64,000 nucleotides of DNA from Hydrogenophaga pseudoflava (GCF_031020795.1 NZ_JAVHJP010000010.1:32761-96760); one strand, 5' to 3'. Counted from the first letter of the stretch, positions 25,001 through 35,368 are shown. The notes: generated from the sequence alone by a model not told the origin. Program-made: numbers and translations.

Positions 25001-25020
25001 GACCTGCAGAAAGATAGGTG
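25001..25020. promoter_or_regulatory. Dyad operator, site D, monooxygenase side of the divergent promoter
   Basis: GACCTGCAGAAAGATAGGTG shares 18 consecutive bases with site B. A TTGACA hexamer abuts it on the left (24995-25000). It lies 65 bp before the ATG at 25085. Having two copies, each close to one of the two divergent genes, suggests separate control of each direction. Confidence 0.65.
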
Positions 25021-25084
25021 CAGCGATTCGGAGCCACCAGCACAGTCGATCACCTCGAAAACCGGACCAACAGGAGCAACGTCC

Positions 25085-26365
25085 ATGAACCGTGCCGAAT
25101 CAGCCATTCTTTCCGCAGCCGAATCGATCTCGCGCCCCCGCCTGGCGGCTCCCGAGCCCGGATTGACCCCTGAAACCGTCATCGCGCGCGCCACCGCGCT
25201 GAAACCCCTGCTGCGCGCCCAGCAGGACGAAGCCGACGCACGCGGGCACTACTCACAAGCCTTGCACGACGAGTTCATCAAGGCGGGCTTCTATCGCCTG
25301 TTGCAGCCCAGGATGTTCGGCGGCTACGAGTTCGACTATGCGACCTACTTCAAGGTCATCATCGAAATCGCCAGCGGCCATCCCGCCACCGGATGGTGCC
25401 TCGCCCTGGCGGCCTCGCATGCCCCACTGGTCGCCGCGCACTGGTCCGAAGAGGCGCAAATGGAGCTGTTCGGTGACGGCCACTTTGCCGCGCCGCATCG
25501 CGCCGTGCCCGGCGGCCGCTGCGAACCGGTGGAAGGTGGCTACATCATCGACGGCGTGTGGCCCTACTGCTCCGGCATTCCGCACAGCACCCATCTGATC
25601 GCCGCCACGTTGATCCCGCGCCCGGACGGTCCGCCCCGCCTGCTCAATTTCGCCGTCCCCGCCGGCCAATACACCGTGCTGGACGACTGGGGCGGCGACC
25701 GAACGCTGGGCATGCGCGCCAGCGGCTCCAACAGCGTGCGGGTCGACAAGCTGTTCGTTCCGAAACACATGACGGCCGACGCCGACCGCCAATACCGGGT
25801 GCCGGACCCCCAGGCCGGCACCCACGGGACGCGGCTGCACGGCAACCCGATGTACCTGGGCCTGACGATGGGGCCCTACCACGCGGCGCTGGTTTCGCCG
25901 GTGATCGGCGCTGCGCGTGCCGCACTGGACGAGTTCCACGACATCCTGCGCACGCAGAACACGTTCGCGCCACCCTTGATGAAGCGCTTCGAGAGCCCTG
26001 ACTTCCAGCGCCCCTACGGTGCCGCACTGGCCATGACGGATGCAGCCGAAGGCATCGTGATGCAGGCGATGCACCAGCACATGGCACTGTGCCGGCGTTG
26101 GGCCGAGCAGAAGATCGCGCCGACCGCCGAAGAGATGCTGCGCCTGTGGACCATGCAGCAACAAGCCGGCAAGCTGGCCAGCGAAGCGGTCGAGCTGCTG
26201 TTTCGCAACTCGGGGTCGACCGCCGCGCGCAGCGGTTCGCGCATGTTGCGGTACTTCGGCGACGTCCAGATGTACCGCGGCCACATGTCCTCGCAGTACC
26301 AGACCTTCGCATCGATGGTGGGCCGCGCACGCCTGGGCCTGCCCTCCGGGTTTCTCGACCTTTGA
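25085..26365 (+). CDS. Group D flavin monooxygenase, oxygenase component (HsaA/acyl-CoA dehydrogenase fold)
   Basis: The 426-residue protein has the acyl-CoA dehydrogenase fold without its catalytic Glu context: ALHDEFIKAGFYRLLQPRMFGGYE near residue 60, ASGHPATGWCLALAASH, EGGYIIDGVWPYCSGI and, in the C-terminal helical domain, LLFRNSGSTAARSGSRMLRYFGD. This pattern fits HsaA, HpaB-type and related two-component hydroxylases that use FMNH2 or FADH2 to hydroxylate phenols. The partner flavin reductase is not in the window. AGGAG precedes the ATG. Site D lies upstream. Confidence 0.8.
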   Translation: MNRAESAILSAAESISRPRLAAPEPGLTPETVIARATALKPLLRAQQDEADARGHYSQALHDEFIKAGFYRLLQPRMFGGYEFDYATYFKVIIEIASGHPATGWCLALAASHAPLVAAHWSEEAQMELFGDGHFAAPHRAVPGGRCEPVEGGYIIDGVWPYCSGIPHSTHLIAATLIPRPDGPPRLLNFAVPAGQYTVLDDWGGDRTLGMRASGSNSVRVDKLFVPKHMTADADRQYRVPDPQAGTHGTRLHGNPMYLGLTMGPYHAALVSPVIGAARAALDEFHDILRTQNTFAPPLMKRFESPDFQRPYGAALAMTDAAEGIVMQAMHQHMALCRRWAEQKIAPTAEEMLRLWTMQQQAGKLASEAVELLFRNSGSTAARSGSRMLRYFGDVQMYRGHMSSQYQTFASMVGRARLGLPSGFLDL

Positions 26366-26379
26366 TTGGGAGAATGCAC

Positions 26380-27441
26380 ATGACCACTCGCCACCAAACG
26401 CCGATCTCCATCGCCGACCAAGGCTGCTTCTGGGTCAACGTGGAGCGCAAACCCACGCCACTGGGAACGCTGGCTTCGGGCCAGATGTTCGTCCAGTATC
26501 AGATTCCGGTGGAGCAGCGCCACCCCTACCCCATCGTGATGGTGCACGGCGGCGGCGGCCAGGGCACCGACTACCTGAGCACGCCCGACGGCCGGCCGGG
26601 CTGGGCGACCTGGTTCCTTCGCCAGGGCTATGCGGTCTACGTGGTGGATCGTCCCGGCCACGGCCGCGCGCCCTTCCATCCGGAGACGCTCGGCCCGATG
26701 ACCCCGCCACCGCCCTACGAAATGGTCAGCGCGATGTTCTCCGGGGGCAGCCCCGAGACGGCGCACTGGCCGCAGGCCCGCCTGCACACCCAGTGGCCGG
26801 GGAGCGGCAAGCCCGGCGACCCCGCTCTGGACCAGCTCATGGCGGCGCTGGGCCCCATGATTCCCGATCTGGCGCAGACCCACGAGCGCATGAAGCAGTG
26901 CGGCGTCGCGCTGCTCGACCGCATCGGCCCAGCGATCCTGGTCACGCACTCGATGGGCGGCCCGTTCGGCTGGATCGTCGCAGACGAACGGCCCGAACTG
27001 GTCAAGGGGATCGTGGCCGTCGAGCCCGTGGGTCCGGCCTTCGACCCCATCGGGCCGAACATGGGCCAGCTGGACTGGGGCCTCACGGCCATCCCCCTGC
27101 ACTTCGAACCTGCGGCGGCCCAGGCGTCCGATCTCCAGATCGAGCGCCGGAAGGCACCGGCAGCGGGCCTGATGGATTGCAACGTGCAGGTCGAGCCTGC
27201 GCGCCAGCTGCCCCGCCTGGCGGAGATCCCCGTGGCGGTGGTGGTTGGTGAAGCCTCCTTCATGGCGCCGTTCGAGCATGGTGCGGTCGACTTCCTGACA
27301 CAGGCCGGCGTGCCAGCCGAACTGGTGCGCTTGGAGAACCATGGGATCCACGGCAACGGACACATGGTGATGAGCGAAAAGAACAGCGACGAAGTCGCGG
27401 CACTGATCGACCAGTGGTTGCAGCGCAAGGTCTCGAGGTGA
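26380..27441 (+). CDS. Alpha/beta hydrolase (esterase 713-like)
   Basis: The 353-residue protein has the oxyanion stretch MVHGGGGQGTDYLSTPDG near residue 55, DRPGHGRAPFHPE, the nucleophile elbow THSMGGPFG (Ser near residue 190) and a C-terminal ENHGIHGNGHM with the likely catalytic His. No signal peptide. The layout resembles the esterase 713-like group. It could hydrolyse an ester or a ring-cleavage product. GGGAGA precedes two in-frame ATGs; spacing favours the second at 26380. It follows the monooxygenase by 14 bp, in the same unit. Confidence 0.8.
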   Translation: MTTRHQTPISIADQGCFWVNVERKPTPLGTLASGQMFVQYQIPVEQRHPYPIVMVHGGGGQGTDYLSTPDGRPGWATWFLRQGYAVYVVDRPGHGRAPFHPETLGPMTPPPPYEMVSAMFSGGSPETAHWPQARLHTQWPGSGKPGDPALDQLMAALGPMIPDLAQTHERMKQCGVALLDRIGPAILVTHSMGGPFGWIVADERPELVKGIVAVEPVGPAFDPIGPNMGQLDWGLTAIPLHFEPAAAQASDLQIERRKAPAAGLMDCNVQVEPARQLPRLAEIPVAVVVGEASFMAPFEHGAVDFLTQAGVPAELVRLENHGIHGNGHMVMSEKNSDEVAALIDQWLQRKVSR

Positions 27442-28436
27442 AGAACCCGCTCCGTGAAGGCGGCCTGGAGCGTGCGGGCGGCTTGCAGCTGCCCGCACGC
27501 TCCATTCCCATTCCCGCGCACATCAGTCCCGAAGCGCAGCGGGCCTTGGCTCAATCGAAGCTCGGTGCGTTGGAATGGCCCGCCCTTGCGGACCAGGCAG
27601 GCTGGCGGCGCCTCATCGTGGAGCGGAACGCCGCCTGGGCGGAGCTGTTCCGCGACCTGCCGCCCTTTCCCGGCACGATCGAGTCGCTCCTCGTGCAGGA
27701 GGCGACCCTCTTCGAGTTGATCCCCGATGCCATTCCAGCGGTGAAGCAGGACCGGGCGATCCTGTATCTGCATGGCGGAGCCTATTTGTTCGGTGGCGGC
27801 GAACTGGCCGCGAAGGCAGCGCAGATGCCGGCCGCGCTGAGCGGGACCCGGGTCTTTTCGCTCGACTACCGCATGCCACCCGATCATCCCTTTCCCGCTG
27901 CGATCGACGACCTGGTCGCGGCTTATCGTGAGCTGCTGACGCGGTATGCGCCAGGCAAGGTGGTGGTGGCTGGCATCTCGGCCGGTGCAGGGCTGGCGGC
28001 GGCGGGCATCCTCAAGCTGCGCGATCTGGGCCTGCCCCTGCCGGCCGGCGCGATCCTGCTGACGCCGGAAGCGGACCTGACCGAAAGCGGAGACAGTTTC
28101 GAAACCAATCGCGGAGTCGACCTCGTCCTGCGCGAGCGGCTGACCCCGTCGGTCCTGCTCTATGCCGCCGGCCACGACCTGCGCGATCCCTACCTGTCGC
28201 CGTTGTTCGGCGACTTCAGCCGCGGCTTTCCGCCGACGCTGCTGGTTTCCGGCACGCGCGATCTGTTCCTCTCCAACACCGTCCGCTTGCACCGCGCCCT
28301 GCGCAAGGCCGGCGTCAGGGCCGATCTGCATGTGTTCGAGGCGATGCCGCACGGCGGCTTCTTCGGCGCGCCGGAGGACGCCGAGTCGATGGCCGAGCAG
28401 TTGCGATTCATCGATGAGGTTCTGGGGCACAGCTGA
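27438..28436 (+). CDS. HSL-type alpha/beta hydrolase (lipase/esterase family IV)
   Basis: The 332-residue protein has the family IV HGG motif (LYLHGGAYLFGGGE, near residue 113), the nucleophile elbow GISAGAGLAA, VSGTRDLFLSN with the acid residue and MPHGGFF with the catalytic His. These enzymes cleave short acyl or aryl esters. The GTG start overlaps the stop of the preceding hydrolase (GTGA), so the two are co-translated. Two unlike esterases in a row suggest an ester substrate or a Baeyer-Villiger-type product. Confidence 0.83.
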   Translation: MKNPLREGGLERAGGLQLPARSIPIPAHISPEAQRALAQSKLGALEWPALADQAGWRRLIVERNAAWAELFRDLPPFPGTIESLLVQEATLFELIPDAIPAVKQDRAILYLHGGAYLFGGGELAAKAAQMPAALSGTRVFSLDYRMPPDHPFPAAIDDLVAAYRELLTRYAPGKVVVAGISAGAGLAAAGILKLRDLGLPLPAGAILLTPEADLTESGDSFETNRGVDLVLRERLTPSVLLYAAGHDLRDPYLSPLFGDFSRGFPPTLLVSGTRDLFLSNTVRLHRALRKAGVRADLHVFEAMPHGGFFGAPEDAESMAEQLRFIDEVLGHS

Positions 28437-28594
28437 CTGGTCAAGCCACGCAATCAAGCGTCTGGGACATGCGGCCTTCGTCGTCGAGCGGCCCCCAATC
28501 CTTGAGGTTCACAGAAGCTTCCGCGACCTGTCCGCGCTGCTGGCCAACTTTGGGCTCTCTGGCCGCCTGAACACGCGGCAAATCGTGGCCGCGC

Positions 28595-29488
28595 CTAGGC
28601 GTGCCTGGTACGTCCCACCTGTTGCGGCGGGGGGCGGACCGAAAGCCCGGCGGTGCTGCCCCGCGGCGAGTGAACGACATGGCGCTTGTGTCCCTGCACG
28701 GCATTGGCCCTGGCCTTCAAGACGAAAGGCCCGCCTCCAGAGACTCCAAGCTGTTCGCGTACACGCCCTTTCAATCGTTGCAGGGCACACGGCAAGAGCG
28801 ACGCAAAGAAGTTCCGCAGGCGCGGATTGCCTTGCGCCGTGAGCCAGAAGTCGTCGAAGCTGTCGAAATCGCGACACACCTCGATCTGCGCCGTTCGCAC
28901 GTTGAGCAAACCGGCCTGTTGCCACAACTCTTCCGATGCTTGCAAGGAAGCCGCCCAGACACTTGGCGGCTTCTGGGGCTCATACCCATCGGCGCGGGCG
29001 GCATCAAGGACAGGTTGCAAAGGAAAGCCCCCACCGGCCATGTCCCAGTGGTAGGCGGCGATCGTGCCGCCGGGTCGGGTGACTCGTACAAGTTCTCGAA
29101 TGCCTTGCCGCGGATCACTCAGAAAGAACAGCACCAGGGCCATGACCCCAGCATCCACGCTGGCGTCGTTCAAGGGCAGCGCCTGGGCGTCCCCTTGAAG
29201 GAAGCGGACTCCCACCGTTGCCGCGCGCCGGCGCGCAAACGCCAGTTGCTCCGGGGATGGATCGACACCCACCACCGTCGCTGGACTTTGCCGCCGGAGC
29301 AAGGTCTCGGTAAAGGAGCCATTGCCGCAACCGTCGTCAAGCCAAGCCAGCCCTGGCGGCAGCGCCAACCAGTCCAGAAAAGGCTCGGCCACCAACGCGC
29401 TCCATCGCCCCATCATCAGCTCGTACGCGGCTGGATCGTCGAAGACGAACGGCGGGGGGAGAGGCATTTCTGCCCGGGGGACCGTCAC
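28595..29488 (-). CDS. Class I SAM-dependent methyltransferase
   Basis: The 297-residue protein has motif I LAWLDDGCGNGSFTETLL, the acidic loop VVGVDPSPEQLAFARRRAA and LQGDAQALPLNDASVDAGVM, all of the UbiE/Methyltransf_11 pattern. About 40 residues after FVLKARANAVQG look like a low-complexity tail and may be a read-through extension. The substrate is unknown. The 158 bp between the hydrolase gene and its stop show nothing notable. A start at 29467 is also possible. Confidence 0.78.
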   Translation of the reverse strand: MTVPRAEMPLPPPFVFDDPAAYELMMGRWSALVAEPFLDWLALPPGLAWLDDGCGNGSFTETLLRRQSPATVVGVDPSPEQLAFARRRAATVGVRFLQGDAQALPLNDASVDAGVMALVLFFLSDPRQGIRELVRVTRPGGTIAAYHWDMAGGGFPLQPVLDAARADGYEPQKPPSVWAASLQASEELWQQAGLLNVRTAQIEVCRDFDSFDDFWLTAQGNPRLRNFFASLLPCALQRLKGRVREQLGVSGGGPFVLKARANAVQGHKRHVVHSPRGSTAGLSVRPPPQQVGRTRHA

Positions 29489-29562
29489 GGACGACTCCAG
29501 ACCGGTATGGTAGGGTTCACGCTGATCGCCCGCACCAGCGTGTTCCCCACACCCGTTGCCAA

Positions 29563-30573
29563 GTGGACAAGCTCAAAGCCATTCAGTACTTCCTTGCGGC
29601 CGCGCAAACCGGCAGTCTGTCGGCTGCGGCACGCCAGCAGGGCATGACGCTGCAGGCCGTCGCCAAGCTGGTAAGCGCCCTTGAGGCTGAACTCGGTGTC
29701 AAGCTGTTCCAGCGCGGCAGTCGTGGCCTCCAGCTCACCACGGATGGGGCACAGTACGCCGAAGCCTGCGCCCCGCTGCTGGCGCAGCTTCAAGCGGCGG
29801 AGGAAGGCCTGCGACAGTCGCGGCAGCGCCCGCAAGGCACCCTGGTCGTGGGGGGCACGCCGTTCCTCCTGCAACACTGCATCGTGCCCGCGCTTGCCGC
29901 ATTCCATGCCAGCTACCCCGATCTGACGCTCGACCTGCGCACCGTCTTGCACCTGGAGGAGGCAGCGAGCAAGGATTGCGACTTGCTGCTGCTGCACGGT
30001 TGGTTCGAGGCTGGTAGCTGGGTGCGACGCGAGCTGCCGGTGATGGCCCAGGTCACCGCAGCCACGCCCGGGTACTGGAAGCTCCATGGCATGCCGCGCC
30101 ACCCACGCGATCTGGTCGACCACAACTGCCTGAGCTACCGCAATCCCTATGGAAAGCTGCTGGATCTGTGGCGCTATCGACAGACGGCGCCACAAGGCAA
30201 TGAGGTCATCGAACAGGTGGTGGTGCGAGGCTGGCTGAACTCCAACCACCGCGACAACCTGCTCGCGCTGACCCTCGGCGACGGCGGCGTGATGCGCATC
30301 GCCTATGCCACCGCGCAAGCCGACCTGGCCAGCGGCCGCCTGGTGCCCGCGCTGCTCGACTGGGAACTGATGGATCCTCCGCCACTGGCGCTGTACTTTC
30401 GGCCGGAGCTGCGCCGGACCTTGCGGCTGCGCGTCTTTGCCGATTTTGCCGTTACCCTCTGCGCCGAACTGGCCTCGCTCACGACTGCCAAAGGCGAGTC
30501 CAGCGTCGATGGCCGTCCGGCATGGCACCACGGCAACAGCCGGCGAGCATCGAGTTGGCTGACCCACCGCTGA
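29563..30573 (+). CDS. LysR-family transcriptional regulator
   Basis: The 336-residue protein has the LysR helix-turn-helix (FLAAAQTGSLSAAARQQGMT, residues ~10-29) and SALEAELGVKLFQRGSRGLQLT, then the substrate-binding domain from about residue 90. It starts with GTG; no strong ribosome site is visible. It stands divergent to the methyltransferase (74 bp apart) and convergent with a Bug gene. The C-terminus beyond the effector domain is a short basic tail. Its target cannot be told. Confidence 0.85.
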   Translation: MDKLKAIQYFLAAAQTGSLSAAARQQGMTLQAVAKLVSALEAELGVKLFQRGSRGLQLTTDGAQYAEACAPLLAQLQAAEEGLRQSRQRPQGTLVVGGTPFLLQHCIVPALAAFHASYPDLTLDLRTVLHLEEAASKDCDLLLLHGWFEAGSWVRRELPVMAQVTAATPGYWKLHGMPRHPRDLVDHNCLSYRNPYGKLLDLWRYRQTAPQGNEVIEQVVVRGWLNSNHRDNLLALTLGDGGVMRIAYATAQADLASGRLVPALLDWELMDPPPLALYFRPELRRTLRLRVFADFAVTLCAELASLTTAKGESSVDGRPAWHHGNSRRASSWLTHR

Positions 30574-30583
30574 ACACCAGCGA

Positions 30584-31546
30584 TCAGTCGATGCTCGCGC
30601 CGGTCTCGCGTGCAAACCGCATGTATTGAGCCTCGGCCTGCTGAATCAGCTCTTGCGTCTGAGCCGGCGACCGAGCGCTTCCGACAATCAGCAAGCGGTC
30701 CATCACCTGCTTGAACTCCGCGGTCTGCGCTGCCTCACGCACGGCCGCAGCCAGTCGATCAATGATCTCAGCCGGTACCCGCGGTGGACCGAGAACGAAG
30801 TGAGCCGTGATCAGCGGCGCGGCGGCCACACCGGACTCGGCCAGAGTCGGCACCGTCGCCAGAGCAGGAATGCGCTCGGCCATGCTGCACCCCAGCATCA
30901 CCAGCCGCCCCGCCTGCACATGCGGCAGGCTGGCACCCACCGGCAATACGGCGGCCTGAATGCGCCCTTCGAGCAGATCCGGCAGCATCTGGGGAGCCCC
31001 CTTGTAGGACACGCGGTCGAGGGTGAAGCCCAGCGCCCGGGTGACCTCCGTGGCGACCATGTCCTCCGCGACGTTGTTGGAACCTCGCATCAGCGGCTTG
31101 GTGCTTGCCTTTGCGTACCCGGCAAACTCTTGCAGCGTTTTTGCCGGGACGCTGGGAGGCACCACCAGACATTGCGTATTGCCGCCGATCGCCGCAATGG
31201 GCGAAAACTCCGTGAGCGACCTGTAGGGCGACGCCTTGCTCAGGTGCGGCAGTCCTGCGTTGGCCGCCAGCGCGAACAGCAGGGTGTAGCCATCGGGGGC
31301 GGCGGTCAGCACGGCACCTGCGCCGATGCCCGCGTTCCCGCCAGGGCGGTTCTCGACGAAAACCTCCTGGCCCAGCCCGGCGCTCATTCCCTTGGTCAGG
31401 GCGCGCGCTGCGGTATCGCTCGGACCACCTGCGGGAGCCGGGACAATCAGCCGTATAGGCCTGCTGGGGTACGTTGTCTGCGCTCCCACCGAAGCCACCC
31501 AAAGCGCAAACGCGCTGACAACGAGGCATTTTGGCAATCGGCTCAT
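30584..31546 (-). CDS. Bug/TctC-type extracytoplasmic solute receptor
   Basis: About 320 residues with a signal peptide ending ASVGAQ, then YPSRPIRLIVPAPAGGPSD and VENRPGGNAGIGAGAV, the two diagnostic Bug segments. GGAGG stands 7 nt before the ATG at 31546. It is an orphan binding protein, as most in Burkholderiales, and differs clearly from the one at 20468. It converges on the LysR gene, leaving 10 bp. Confidence 0.83.
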   Translation of the reverse strand: MSRLPKCLVVSAFALWVASVGAQTTYPSRPIRLIVPAPAGGPSDTAARALTKGMSAGLGQEVFVENRPGGNAGIGAGAVLTAAPDGYTLLFALAANAGLPHLSKASPYRSLTEFSPIAAIGGNTQCLVVPPSVPAKTLQEFAGYAKASTKPLMRGSNNVAEDMVATEVTRALGFTLDRVSYKGAPQMLPDLLEGRIQAAVLPVGASLPHVQAGRLVMLGCSMAERIPALATVPTLAESGVAAAPLITAHFVLGPPRVPAEIIDRLAAAVREAAQTAEFKQVMDRLLIVGSARSPAQTQELIQQAEAQYMRFARETGASID

Positions 31547-31639
31547 ATTGGTCCTCCATGCGGTGAATGGGTCCAGTATGGCCAGGCGAGGCGTGCTCTG
31601 GGAAGCCATGCGCCAGAGTAGGCAGCCTGAACTTTCGGT

Positions 31640-32097
31640 TCAGTGTGAGCTTTGATGAAACCGGCCAGTTCTGAACCACAGGCTGGCCGCTTGGTTGGGT
31701 TGAACCGACCTGCTGTTGACGAACTCGTTCGGGGTCAGGTTGGCGAGCGAGCGACCGTGAGGATGCGAAACGCGCGACCATCGTGCGTCTGGTCGTGGAC
31801 GAAATCCATGCTCCAGTACTGATGCGGGCCCGTGGGCTTCTGGGGCTTGCCGCGCAACAGGGCAATGCGTTTGCGCCGCTTGACCTTCATGCGCAACTGC
31901 AGGCCTTCGAGCCGGTACAGGCGGCAGACCCGCTTCTTGCCCACCTGCCAGCCCTCCCGCTTGAGCATCACCAGCACCCTCAGGTAGCCAAACTGCGGCC
32001 TGCTCAGCGCGATGTCCCGGATGCGCTGGCGCGTGCCGCCGTCGGCCATCCGCAGCGCATACGCGATCTGCTCTTCGCTGAATCGGGACTTCTTCAT
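31640..32097 (-). mobile_element. Decayed IS3-family insertion sequence with two internal deletions
   Basis: Reading leftward, the frame starts MKKSRFSEEQIAYALRMADG, the N-terminus of an IS3-type OrfA, but after about 25 residues passes into OrfB sequence (SRPQFGYLRVLVMLKREGWQ, KRVCRLYRLEGLQLRMK, HQYWSMDFVHD). Shortly after FRILTVA it breaks off, and in another frame SLANLTPNEFVNSR follows, the usual end of OrfB. So most of OrfA and the DDE catalytic core of OrfB are missing and the frame is shifted. It cannot transpose. I could not fix the terminal inverted repeats. The 31547-31639 and 32098-32272 flanks hold no gene. Confidence 0.75.
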
Positions 32098-32272
32098 CGC
32101 TTCTCCTTGCTCCTCTCGGAGCCTTGAGAAGCAACCGTACCTCTAGCATTGACCTGTCGCGGTTTTTCGGGGGAACGTCTCCAGCTGGCCAAGGGCGTGG
32201 GCCGGCTTGGGCTTTGGAGCTCAACCGGTTGGCCTGCGTCATCAGTGCGTGGGTGAAGATGCTTCATGATCG

Positions 32273-32468
32273 ATGCGCTTGATCATTCGTCTGTCAGTCG
32301 ATGTGAATTACTTCCTCTCTTTTGTGGCTCCCAATCCTGCCAAGCCCGGGGGCAAGAAGTCCAAGGCCGCGCCCGCCCAAGCCCCTGAAATCACCACCAC
32401 CAAACAGTCCCAGCTGATCACCCTGCTGCGCAGTGCCGCGGGTGCCAGCATGGAGCAGATGATGGCGC

Positions 32469-32476
<8 letters not shown>
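32273..32476 (+). pseudogene. Fragment of a DUF3489-like protein
   Basis: An open frame carries KPGGKKSKAAPAQAP followed by TTTKQSQLITLLRSAAGASM and EQMMALTR, which resembles the C-terminal winged-helix part of DUF3489 proteins (TKQ..LI.LLRR..GATI..I...T). The usual N-terminal half is missing, and the conserved end (a TGWQPHTVRG-like stretch) is lost where the fragment runs into the 3' end of the ABC ATPase gene. The frame stays open to 32581 only as antisense of that gene. It lies beside the IS remnant, so I read it as debris from the same rearrangement. Confidence 0.45.
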
Positions 32477-33521
<1,045 letters not shown>

Positions 33522-33555
33522 GTTGTCTCGCTTTCTTGTTCGATGGTCCCGCGGC

Positions 33556-34410
33556 TCAGCCCTTGACGGAGCCCGAGGTCAGACCGGCCACGATGTGTTT
33601 CTGGGCCGAGAAAAAGATGATCACCGCCGGCAGGATCGTCAACGCGATGAACGACAGCACCAGGTTCCAGTCGGTGGAGTACTCGCCCTGGTAAGCCATG
33701 ATGCCCAGCGGCCAGGTGTAGAGCGTGTCGCGGTTGAACACCACCAGCGGCAGCAGGTAAGCGTTCCAGCTGGCCACGAAGACGATCACCGCCACCGTCG
33801 CCAGGATCGGCTTGGACAGGGGCAAGGTGATGTGCCAGAAGAAGCGGAAGTAGCCGCATCCGTCGATCAGCGCCGCCTCGAACAGCTCACCCGGCAACTG
33901 CTTGAAGTAGTTGCGGAACAGCAGGATGCTGGTCGCCAGTCCGAACGCGACCTGCGGCAGCACCACGCCCCAGTAGGTGTCGAGCATGCCGAGGTCACGG
34001 ATCTTGATGAACAGCGGCAGGATGGCCGTCGCCGCCGGGAACATCAGCCCCAGCAGGATGTAGTTCAGCAGGAAGTCCGATCCGAAAAAGCGCACCTGCA
34101 CGAATACGTAGGCGGCCATGGACGACACGATCAGCGTGAGCACAACAGTCAGTGAAGCGATGATGAGCGAGTTGCCCATCAGCTGCCAGTAGCGCCCCCC
34201 GGACAGGATGTCCCAATAGTTCTTCCACTCCCAGTCCGAAGGCAGACCGAAGGGGTTCACCCGCAGTTCGCCCAGCGACTTGAAGCCGCCCAGCACGGTG
34301 ACAAGCATCGGCACCAGCACGACCAGGGCCACAAGGAGCAGCGGCGTGTAGCGCAGGATGGGTGGCATGCGGCCGGATCCGGCCGATTCAGAAGCGTGAA
34401 GATCAGTCAT
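33556..34410 (-). CDS. Sugar ABC transporter permease, MalG-type
   Basis: The 284-residue permease has six predicted helices and the EAA loop EAALIDGCGYFRFFWHITLPLSKP near residue 190, which contacts the ATPase. The N-terminus faces the cytoplasm and is short, as in MalG/UgpE. The start overlaps the stop of the MalF-type gene by 8 bp, and the ATPase gene follows after 34 bp. Confidence 0.9.
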   Translation of the reverse strand: MTDLHASESAGSGRMPPILRYTPLLLVALVVLVPMLVTVLGGFKSLGELRVNPFGLPSDWEWKNYWDILSGGRYWQLMGNSLIIASLTVVLTLIVSSMAAYVFVQVRFFGSDFLLNYILLGLMFPAATAILPLFIKIRDLGMLDTYWGVVLPQVAFGLATSILLFRNYFKQLPGELFEAALIDGCGYFRFFWHITLPLSKPILATVAVIVFVASWNAYLLPLVVFNRDTLYTWPLGIMAYQGEYSTDWNLVLSFIALTILPAVIIFFSAQKHIVAGLTSGSVKG

Positions 34411-35347
34411 GGCGCATCACAGTGCGTTTGTAGCCAAAGGCGAAGGCGACGCACATCACGAAGAGCACGACGCCCACCGCGCTGCCGAAGCCGATGTCCA
34501 TCCGCGTGAGCCCGTAGCTGTAGAGGAAGCTCACCATGGTCTGGGTGCTGTCGTTGGGCCCACCGCCGGTCAGCGCCATGATCAGGTCGAACTTCTGGAT
34601 CGACGACAGGATGGCGAAGAAGATGGTCAGCCGAACCGTGGAGCCCAGCAGCGGCAGCGTGATGCGACTGAACACCTGCCAGCGCGAGGCGCCATCGATG
34701 CGTGCGGCCTCGTACAGGCTGCGGTCGATCTGCTGCAGACCGGCGATGTACAGGATCATGTAGAAGCCGAAGTACTTCCACACCGACACGGCGAGCACAG
34801 CGTAGATGGCCAGGTCGGGCTCGGCCAGCACGTGCGGGCCCACCGCACCGAACATTTCCCACAGCTTGGCGAACAGGCCGTAGTCGCCGTCGTAGACGAA
34901 GCGCCAGATCAGGCCTGCCGCCACCTCCGCCAGGATGTAGGGAAGGAAGAAGACAAGGCGGAACGTGGTGGTCAGCGGCACCCGGTCCACCAGCAGCACC
35001 GCCAGCCCGAGGGCCAGCGGCAGCTGGATGAACAGGGTGGCCAGGATCACCAGCAGGTTGTTGAACAGCGACAGCCGGAACACCGGGTCCTCGAACAGCA
35101 GTTCGAAGTTCAGCGCACCCACGAACTGGGTGGGTGAGCCGTAGCCGTTCCACTTGAAGACGCTGTACCAGACCGCTTCGCCCATGGGCACGACCACGAA
35201 GATCGTGAACAGCAACAGCGCGGGCGGCAGGAACAGCCAGGCAACGGCTCCGTTGCCGCTGTCGCGGGCCGATCGGCGGCGCGGCGCCAACCTGGACAGT
35301 GCGCTGGCCGCTGCGGCGCTGCCCGCGGAGGTGGTCGTATCGCTCAC
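34403..35347 (-). CDS. Sugar ABC transporter permease, MalF-type
   Basis: The 314-residue permease has a Ser/Ala-rich N-terminus, six predicted helices and the EAA loop YEAARIDGASRWQVFSRITLPLLG near residue 215. It starts with GTG, with GGAG about 8 nt upstream. It follows the binding-protein gene by 21 bp and pairs with the MalG-type gene to form the channel. Confidence 0.9.
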   Translation of the reverse strand: MSDTTTSAGSAAAASALSRLAPRRRSARDSGNGAVAWLFLPPALLLFTIFVVVPMGEAVWYSVFKWNGYGSPTQFVGALNFELLFEDPVFRLSLFNNLLVILATLFIQLPLALGLAVLLVDRVPLTTTFRLVFFLPYILAEVAAGLIWRFVYDGDYGLFAKLWEMFGAVGPHVLAEPDLAIYAVLAVSVWKYFGFYMILYIAGLQQIDRSLYEAARIDGASRWQVFSRITLPLLGSTVRLTIFFAILSSIQKFDLIMALTGGGPNDSTQTMVSFLYSYGLTRMDIGFGSAVGVVLFVMCVAFAFGYKRTVMRHD

Positions 35348-35368
35348 AGGCGTTGCTCCATCTTGGCG

